Of a stretch of 17,423 bases of DNA, positions 12,854 to 17,423 are shown piece after piece. The translations under genes and the position numbers were made by a program. Where the stretch lies: contig JBBRWC010000089.1 in NCBI GenBank assembly GCA_038246255.1, positions 1 through 17,423 on the forward strand, written 5' to 3'. Below the pieces are notes generated by a model. It saw nothing but the letters and a program-made list of their open reading frames with translations, did not search any database and had not been told where the DNA came from. The stretch is from RI-242 sp038246255 (GTDB lineage Bacteria; Planctomycetota; UBA1135; GCA-002686595). How positions within the stretch are numbered: the first letter of the stretch is position 1; every line of letters starts with the position of its first letter.

Positions 12854-12989
12854 GGTCCGCGCGGGGCCGCGCCCGGCCGGGTACCGCGCGGGACATGGGT
12901 TGGAGCGGGGGCTCGGCGAGGCTCTAATGGCCGCCCCGCTCGCGCTCGGCCGCCCCTGGCCCGGCACCGCGGGGGAGGCGAGGACCAGC

Positions 12990-15851
12990 ATGGATTGGCA
13001 GCAGGTACAGGACAAGTGGCAGGCATTCAGCGAGCGCGTGGGCCGCTCCCTGCTGGGCGTTTTTGGCTCGCGCAACACCCGCGTGGTCCAGGCCATGGCG
13101 CCGGTCGTCAAGCAGGTGGCCGAGCTCGAGGAGTGGGCGAAGGGGCTGTCCGCCGAGGACTTCCCGCGTCGGACCCTGGAGTTCAAGCGCGCGTTCGCGG
13201 CGAGCGAAAAGACCCTTGATGATGTCCTGCCCGAGGCCTTTGCGATGGTGCGGGAGGCGGCCCTTCGGACGCTGGGACTGCGCCACTTCGACGTGCAGAT
13301 CGTGGGTGGGTACTTTCTGCACAAGGGCGCCATCGCCGAGATGGCGACCGGTGAGGGCAAAACGCTCGTTGCGACACTTCCGCTCTACCTCAACGCGCTC
13401 ACCGGCCGCTCCGCGTACCTGGTGACGGTCAACGACTACCTGGCCCGTCGGGACGCCACGTGGATGAGCCCGATCTACGAGTACCTGGGCCTGACCGTCG
13501 GCGCCATCCAATCGGCGATGCACCCGTCGGAGCGGTTGCCGGTTTACGCCTGCGATATCGTCTACGGCACGAACAACGAGTTCGGTTTTGACTACCTGCG
13601 CGACAACATGAAGGTGCGCCTGGAGGACCAGGTGCAGCGCGACCTCTACTTTGCGATCGTCGACGAAGTGGACTCGATCCTGATCGACGAAGCGCGCACG
13701 CCGCTGATCATTTCCGGCCCGGCCGAGCTCACGCCGGACAAGTACCGCCAGGCGGACGCCGTCGTGCGGCGCATGGAGCGCGACGTCCACTTCGAAATCA
13801 AGGAAAAAGAACGTCAGGCCGCACTGACCGAAGAGGGCATCGAGTTCGCCGAGCAGGCGCTGTCTGTTTCGAGCTTCTACGAGGCCGGCAACACGGATTG
13901 GCCGCACTACCTCGAAAACGCGATCCGCGCGCATCAGCTCTACCAAAGCGACCGCGAGTATGTCGTCGAAGAGGGTGAAGTGGTCATCGTCGACGAGTTC
14001 ACCGGCCGCAAGATGACCGGTCGGCGCTGGTCGGACGGCCTGCACCAAGCGGTGGAGACGAAAGAAGGCCTCGCGATCCGCCAGGAGAACCAAACCCTCG
14101 CCACGATCACGTTCCAGAACTACTTCCGGCTGTACGAACGCCTGGCCGGCATGACCGGCACGGCGATGACCGAGGCCGAGGAGTTCAAGAAGATCTACGG
14201 CCTCGACGTTGTCCAGATCCCGACCAACGTGGCCGTCGCGCGCAAGGACGACCAGGACATCGTCTACCGCACTGAGCCGGAGAAATGGAAGGCCATCGTC
14301 GACGAACTCACCGAGGTGCACCAGCGCGGCCAGCCGGTGCTGGTCGGAACGACCTCCGTCGAAAACTCGGAGAAGCTTTCGCGCCTCTTGCGCGCGGCGA
14401 GCGTGCCCCACGAGGTCCTCAACGCCAAGAACCACGAACGCGAGGCCCACATCATCGCCCGCGCGGGCGAGCGCGGCTCGGTGACCGTCGCCACGAACAT
14501 GGCCGGCCGCGGCACGGACATCAAACTCGGCGGCAACTTCGAACACCGCCTCGAGGGCGCGCTCGAAGAAGTCGGATTGCGCGCGGGCGATCTTGAGCGC
14601 CTCGAGGCGATCGAGCCCATCCGGTCCCGCGTGCGTGCCCAGTGCGACGCGGACGAAAAGCAGGTCCTTGAGCTCAGCGGGCTCTACGTCCTCGGCACCG
14701 AGCGCCACGAATCGCGCCGCATCGACAACCAGTTGCGCGGCCGTTCTGGACGCCAGGGCAACGTGGGTGCGTCGCGTTTTTTCCTGTCGCTCGAAGACCC
14801 GCTCATGAAGCGCTTCTACCGTGAAGGTGTGAAGAACTTCATGGAGAAGCTCGGCATGAAAGAAGGGGTGCCGATCGAAAGCGGGATGGTCAGCCGCGCG
14901 ATCCAACGCGCCCAGAAGAAGGTCGAGGAGTATTACTTCGAGATCCGCAAGAACCTCCTCGAGTACGACGAGGTCATGGACAAGCAGCGCAAGACCATTT
15001 ACGAGGAGCGCCAGGGAGTTCTCCTCGGCGTCGGCCTCGACGAGCGCGTCAAAACCATGCTCGAGCGCACGACCGTGCGCGCGTGCGCGACGTTTGTCGA
15101 AGACGCAGAGGGCTTCCAGCGCTATTTCCTCAAGACGTTCGGCTTCGAGATCGACGGCAGCGACGCCGCGCGCGCGACGGCGAAGGGCGGCGATTCCCAG
15201 GCGGCCGTTGCTCTGGTCCTTGCGCGTTACGACCGCCGCGAGACCAAGCTGGGCGAGAAGTTGATGCGGCAGGTGGACCGCTACCTCTTGCTCAACGGCA
15301 TCGATACCAAGTGGAAGGACCATCTGCACGCGATCGATTCGCTCAAAGCCGGCATCGGCCTGCGTGGATACGCGCAGCGCGACCCGAAGAACGAGTACAA
15401 GGCGGAGGGCTTCAAGCTGTTTGGTCGCTTGCTCGAGTCCATTGAGGACGACGTGTCGAGCCTCGTGCTGCGTGTGCGCGTGGGTGGCGAGGAGGACGAC
15501 GAGAGCGCCGCTGCGGCCGCCCTCGTCCAGGGCGAACGGCCGCCGCAGGACGGCGAGCCGGCCTCGGACTTCGCCCAGCCCAAGCAGGTCTATGGCTCCG
15601 CGCCGACCCGTACGGTGTCGCCGACGGCCACGACACCCGCGGTGCGGACACGCGCTGCCCTGTCGGCGCCCCCCAGCCCCCCCGCCGCCGCCGCGTTCGA
15701 CATCAAGCGCCGCCAGGACGCCATCCGCCAGCAGGCGGCCGCGCCGGAGGGCAAAGCGGCAAACCCCTATCCGAACGCGAACCGCAACGACCCCTGCCCG
15801 TGCGGGAGCGGCAAGAAGTACAAACGCTGCCACGGCGCGGGTACGACCTGA
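12990..15851 (+). CDS. secA: Protein translocase motor subunit SecA
   Basis: This encodes 953 residues from ATG 12,990. SecA is the ATPase that drives unfolded preproteins through SecYEG at the inner membrane. Motifs in short-start numbering: Walker A MATGEGKT (118-125), VNDYLARRD, DEAD-type VDEVDSILIDEARTP (starting 224), VDEFTGRKMTGRRW (334-347), AGRGTDIKLG (505-514) and the helicase motif GRSGRQGN (584-591). The C-terminus keeps the zinc-binding tail with C936, C938, C947 and H948 (DPCPCGSGKKYKRCHG), used for SecB and membrane contact. A Pro/Ala-rich linker of about 90 residues precedes it and explains the length above E. coli's 901. AGGA at 12,981-12,984 is a suitable ribosome site. Upstream in-frame starts at 12,852 and 12,927 add residues that do not resemble SecA. 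Confidence 0.97.
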   Translation: MDWQQVQDKWQAFSERVGRSLLGVFGSRNTRVVQAMAPVVKQVAELEEWAKGLSAEDFPRRTLEFKRAFAASEKTLDDVLPEAFAMVREAALRTLGLRHFDVQIVGGYFLHKGAIAEMATGEGKTLVATLPLYLNALTGRSAYLVTVNDYLARRDATWMSPIYEYLGLTVGAIQSAMHPSERLPVYACDIVYGTNNEFGFDYLRDNMKVRLEDQVQRDLYFAIVDEVDSILIDEARTPLIISGPAELTPDKYRQADAVVRRMERDVHFEIKEKERQAALTEEGIEFAEQALSVSSFYEAGNTDWPHYLENAIRAHQLYQSDREYVVEEGEVVIVDEFTGRKMTGRRWSDGLHQAVETKEGLAIRQENQTLATITFQNYFRLYERLAGMTGTAMTEAEEFKKIYGLDVVQIPTNVAVARKDDQDIVYRTEPEKWKAIVDELTEVHQRGQPVLVGTTSVENSEKLSRLLRAASVPHEVLNAKNHEREAHIIARAGERGSVTVATNMAGRGTDIKLGGNFEHRLEGALEEVGLRAGDLERLEAIEPIRSRVRAQCDADEKQVLELSGLYVLGTERHESRRIDNQLRGRSGRQGNVGASRFFLSLEDPLMKRFYREGVKNFMEKLGMKEGVPIESGMVSRAIQRAQKKVEEYYFEIRKNLLEYDEVMDKQRKTIYEERQGVLLGVGLDERVKTMLERTTVRACATFVEDAEGFQRYFLKTFGFEIDGSDAARATAKGGDSQAAVALVLARYDRRETKLGEKLMRQVDRYLLLNGIDTKWKDHLHAIDSLKAGIGLRGYAQRDPKNEYKAEGFKLFGRLLESIEDDVSSLVLRVRVGGEEDDESAAAAALVQGERPPQDGEPASDFAQPKQVYGSAPTRTVSPTATTPAVRTRAALSAPPSPPAAAAFDIKRRQDAIRQQAAAPEGKAANPYPNANRNDPCPCGSGKKYKRCHGAGTT

Positions 15852-15859
15852 ACGCGTAC

Positions 15860-17260
15860 GTGAGCGCCCGCCGCGCCGAGCCTGGCGCGGTGGAGTTCCC
15901 GCCGCCGATCGTGCGCGACGCACACCGCGGCCTGGGGCGTGGCATTCTGCACGCGATCTACGACCTGCTGTGGGTCGTGGCCGCGATCGTCGGCGCCCCC
16001 TGGCTCGCCCTGCGCTGCGCGCGCGCGCCCGGTTTCCGGGCGATGGTGCGCGAGCGACTGCGGCCCCCCGCGATCGCGCCGCCGGGCCCCGGCGAGCGTC
16101 CCCGTGTGCTCGTGCACGGGGTTTCGGTGGGTGAAATCAAAGCCGCGTTGGCCCTCGTGCGCGCGCTCGAGCGCGATCGGCCTGACCTCGAAGTTGTGCT
16201 CTCGACGACGACGAGCACCGGCCAAGCGATGGCACGCAGACTCTTCCCCGGCTACGCCCTCGTCCGCTTCCCGGCCGACCTTTCGCTGCTGGTGCGGCTC
16301 TTTCTCAACCGCGTGCAACCCGCCGCCGTCGTGCTGATCGAACTCGAAGTGTGGCCCAACTTCTTGCGCCTCGCGAACCGCGCGGGGTTCCCGGTCGCGG
16401 TCGTCAACGGGCGCATCACGCCGATGAGTTTCGGCCGCTATCGTGGCTTTCGGCGCGTGTTGCCGCAGTTCGACCGCATCACGTTGTACTGCGCCCAAAG
16501 CGAGGCCTACGCCACGCGCTTTTGCGCGCTGGGTGTCGAACCCGCGCGGGTGCACGTGACGGGCAACATCAAGGTCGATGGTTTGGAGGTTGGGCGTCAG
16601 TCGCCATCCGAGGAGCTTTTAGAGCGCCTGAGTCCGCGCCCCCATCAGCCCTTCGTGGTCGCGGGCAGCACCCACGAACCCGAGGAGCGCATGGTCGCAC
16701 AGGCGTGGCTCCAGGCGGGCGCGGCCGCGCGCCTCGTGATCGTGCCGCGCCATCCCGAGCGCGTCGCGGACGTCGTGCGGGACCTCCAAGAAGATGGCTT
16801 TGAGGTCGAGCGCTTGACGGAGCTGCGCGCGCTCGAGCGCCGCGGGGATCCGGCGCGGATCGCGATTGCGGACACGATTGGGGAGCTCGACCGGCTCTAC
16901 GCGCTGGCGGATTTGGCGTTCGTCGGGGGCAGTCTTGTGCCCCACGGGGGGCAAAACGTCCTCGAACCCGCGGCCCAGGGCGTGCCCGTGATAGCGGGCC
17001 CGCACGTGCACAACTTTCGTCAGGAGATGGCGCTGCTCGAGGAGGCCGGCGCTGCCGTGCGCGTCGTAGACGCGGCGGACCTGGGCCGCCGGTTCGCCGC
17101 GCTGCTGGCCGACGCCCCGGCCCGCGCGGCGATGGGGGAGGCGGGTCTCCTGGCCGTGGCGGCACAGCGCGGAGCGACCCAAGCGACCTGGAGAGTGCTC
17201 GCCGCGGCGGGGGTGCTGCCAGCGCCCCGCTCCCGTCGTGAGGCCGACTCCAGGGATTGA
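15860..17260 (+). CDS. waaA: 3-deoxy-D-manno-octulosonic acid (Kdo) transferase
   Basis: This encodes 466 residues from GTG 15,860, 8 bases after the secA stop. WaaA (KdtA) transfers Kdo from CMP-Kdo to lipid A precursor at the cytoplasmic face of the inner membrane. An N-terminal membrane-anchoring helix (LLWVVAAIVGAPWLALR, about 36-52) precedes two GT-B Rossmann domains. The catalytic-base motif HGVSVGE places the Glu at about residue 92. ELEVWPN, VNGRIT and TGNIKVD follow in the first half; GSTHEPEE, PRHPER, DTIGELDRLYALADLAFVGG and GGQNVLEPAA in the second. The usual GGHN is GGQN here. The start is set by the need to keep the membrane helix. No other LPS gene is in the window. Its position suggests cotranscription with secA. 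Confidence 0.93.
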   Translation: MSARRAEPGAVEFPPPIVRDAHRGLGRGILHAIYDLLWVVAAIVGAPWLALRCARAPGFRAMVRERLRPPAIAPPGPGERPRVLVHGVSVGEIKAALALVRALERDRPDLEVVLSTTTSTGQAMARRLFPGYALVRFPADLSLLVRLFLNRVQPAAVVLIELEVWPNFLRLANRAGFPVAVVNGRITPMSFGRYRGFRRVLPQFDRITLYCAQSEAYATRFCALGVEPARVHVTGNIKVDGLEVGRQSPSEELLERLSPRPHQPFVVAGSTHEPEERMVAQAWLQAGAAARLVIVPRHPERVADVVRDLQEDGFEVERLTELRALERRGDPARIAIADTIGELDRLYALADLAFVGGSLVPHGGQNVLEPAAQGVPVIAGPHVHNFRQEMALLEEAGAAVRVVDAADLGRRFAALLADAPARAAMGEAGLLAVAAQRGATQATWRVLAAAGVLPAPRSRREADSRD

Positions 17261-17271
17261 ACGCCGCGGCC

Positions 17272-17306
17272 ACGCGCACCCTTCCGGACGCTGCGTGCGC
17301 GTTTTT
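17272..17306 (+). terminator. Intrinsic terminator after waaA
   Basis: ACGCGCAC (17,272-17,279) pairs with GTGCGCGT (17,295-17,302), followed by a run of five T (17,302-17,306, the first shared with the stem). It begins 12 bases after the waaA stop and would end the secA-waaA transcript. Confidence 0.7.
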
Positions 17307-17326
17307 GGGGCCGATCGGCGCCGAAG

Positions 17327-17355
17327 TGGCCTGCTGCGCCCGATTGCATTATTCT
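17327..17355 (+). promoter_or_regulatory. Weak promoter-like sequence at the right edge
   Basis: TGGCCT (17,327-17,332) and TATTCT (17,350-17,355) are 17 bases apart, in a locally AT-richer patch right after the waaA terminator. The -35 match is poor. Any transcript would run out of the window. Confidence 0.3.
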
Positions 17356-17360
17356 TTCCC

Positions 17361-17393
17361 GGCCAACCGTTTGGCCGCCGGTCGCGCACCGGC
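17361..17393 (+). other. Two adjacent perfect hairpins after the right-edge promoter
   Basis: GGCCAA (17,361-17,366) pairs with TTGGCC (17,371-17,376) around CCGT. GCCGGT (17,377-17,382) pairs with ACCGGC (17,388-17,393) around CGCGC. They touch each other and begin 5 bases after the -10-like box, so they would form the very 5' end of the RNA. Confidence 0.4.
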
Positions 17394-17423
17394 CCCCAAG
17401 ACGCCTCTCCCTTAGCCGATCCC

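Noticed and set aside
10904..13360. Very long open minus-strand frame (818 residues) across pyrD, the response regulator and the start of secA
   Set aside because: It is rich in Arg, Ala and Pro with no domain and lies antisense to three well-supported genes. It is a by-product of high GC content.
12924..15923. A 999-residue minus-strand frame covering all of secA
   Set aside because: It is an antisense shadow of secA, with low-complexity Leu/Val/Asp/Arg composition and no recognisable motif.
1..17423. CRISPR arrays, tRNA genes, rRNA genes or riboswitches
   Set aside because: No regularly spaced repeats, cloverleaf sequences, conserved rRNA boxes or recognisable riboswitch cores were seen on either strand.

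Overview
This is a GC-rich window of about 17.4 kb with no tRNA, rRNA, CRISPR array or insertion sequence that I can recognise. Most of it (about 1,050 to the right end) reads as a chromosome segment of a Gram-negative bacterium, most likely a planctomycete. The reasons are an FG-GAP-type secreted protein whose C-terminal half resembles planctomycete repeat proteins, a Kdo transferase (so Kdo-type LPS), a long SecA, an LspA with an Asn in place of the usual Arg after its first catalytic Asp, and GTG starts with weak Shine-Dalgarno sequences. These taxonomic readings come from memory of sequence families, not from a search.

Left edge (1-1,052): two minus-strand reading frames, a TPR protein (147-707) and the 3' end of another gene (801-1,052). 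Both look Myxococcota-like and both appear broken where they meet other sequence. This is either a small foreign insertion or a chimeric join in the assembly.

1,052-4,073: the 3' part of an FG-GAP protein faces a minus-strand pair across a perfect 18-bp inverted repeat. The pair is an M24 Xaa-Pro aminopeptidase and an MnmM/YtqB-like methyltransferase, overlapping by GTGA. 4,198-8,124: an exported S9 prolyl-oligopeptidase, then uvrC with its own good promoter placed so that the transcript would be leaderless.

8,125-8,611: a 487-base stretch with no credible protein gene but much predicted RNA structure. It holds a 20-bp palindrome, two back-to-back perfect hairpins, and an interrupted rod-like fold with a central bubble that ends at a strong intrinsic terminator. 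I read the last part as a candidate small RNA of 6S-like architecture.

8,612-9,559: a XerC/D tyrosine recombinase on the minus strand. 9,610-10,720: a sigma70-type promoter, a DksA/TraR-like zinc-finger protein and lspA, closely spaced. 10,850-12,682: class IB dihydroorotate dehydrogenase coupled to a response regulator with an unrecognised N-terminal domain, ending at a terminator. 12,990-17,260: secA and waaA (Kdo transferase), 8 nt apart, ending at an intrinsic terminator. At the right edge a weak promoter-like sequence is followed by two small hairpins.

Functionally the core of the window concerns the cell envelope and export (secA, lspA, waaA, the exported S9 peptidase), DNA maintenance (uvrC, xerC/D), pyrimidine synthesis (pyrD) and regulation (DksA-like protein, response regulator, candidate ncRNA).
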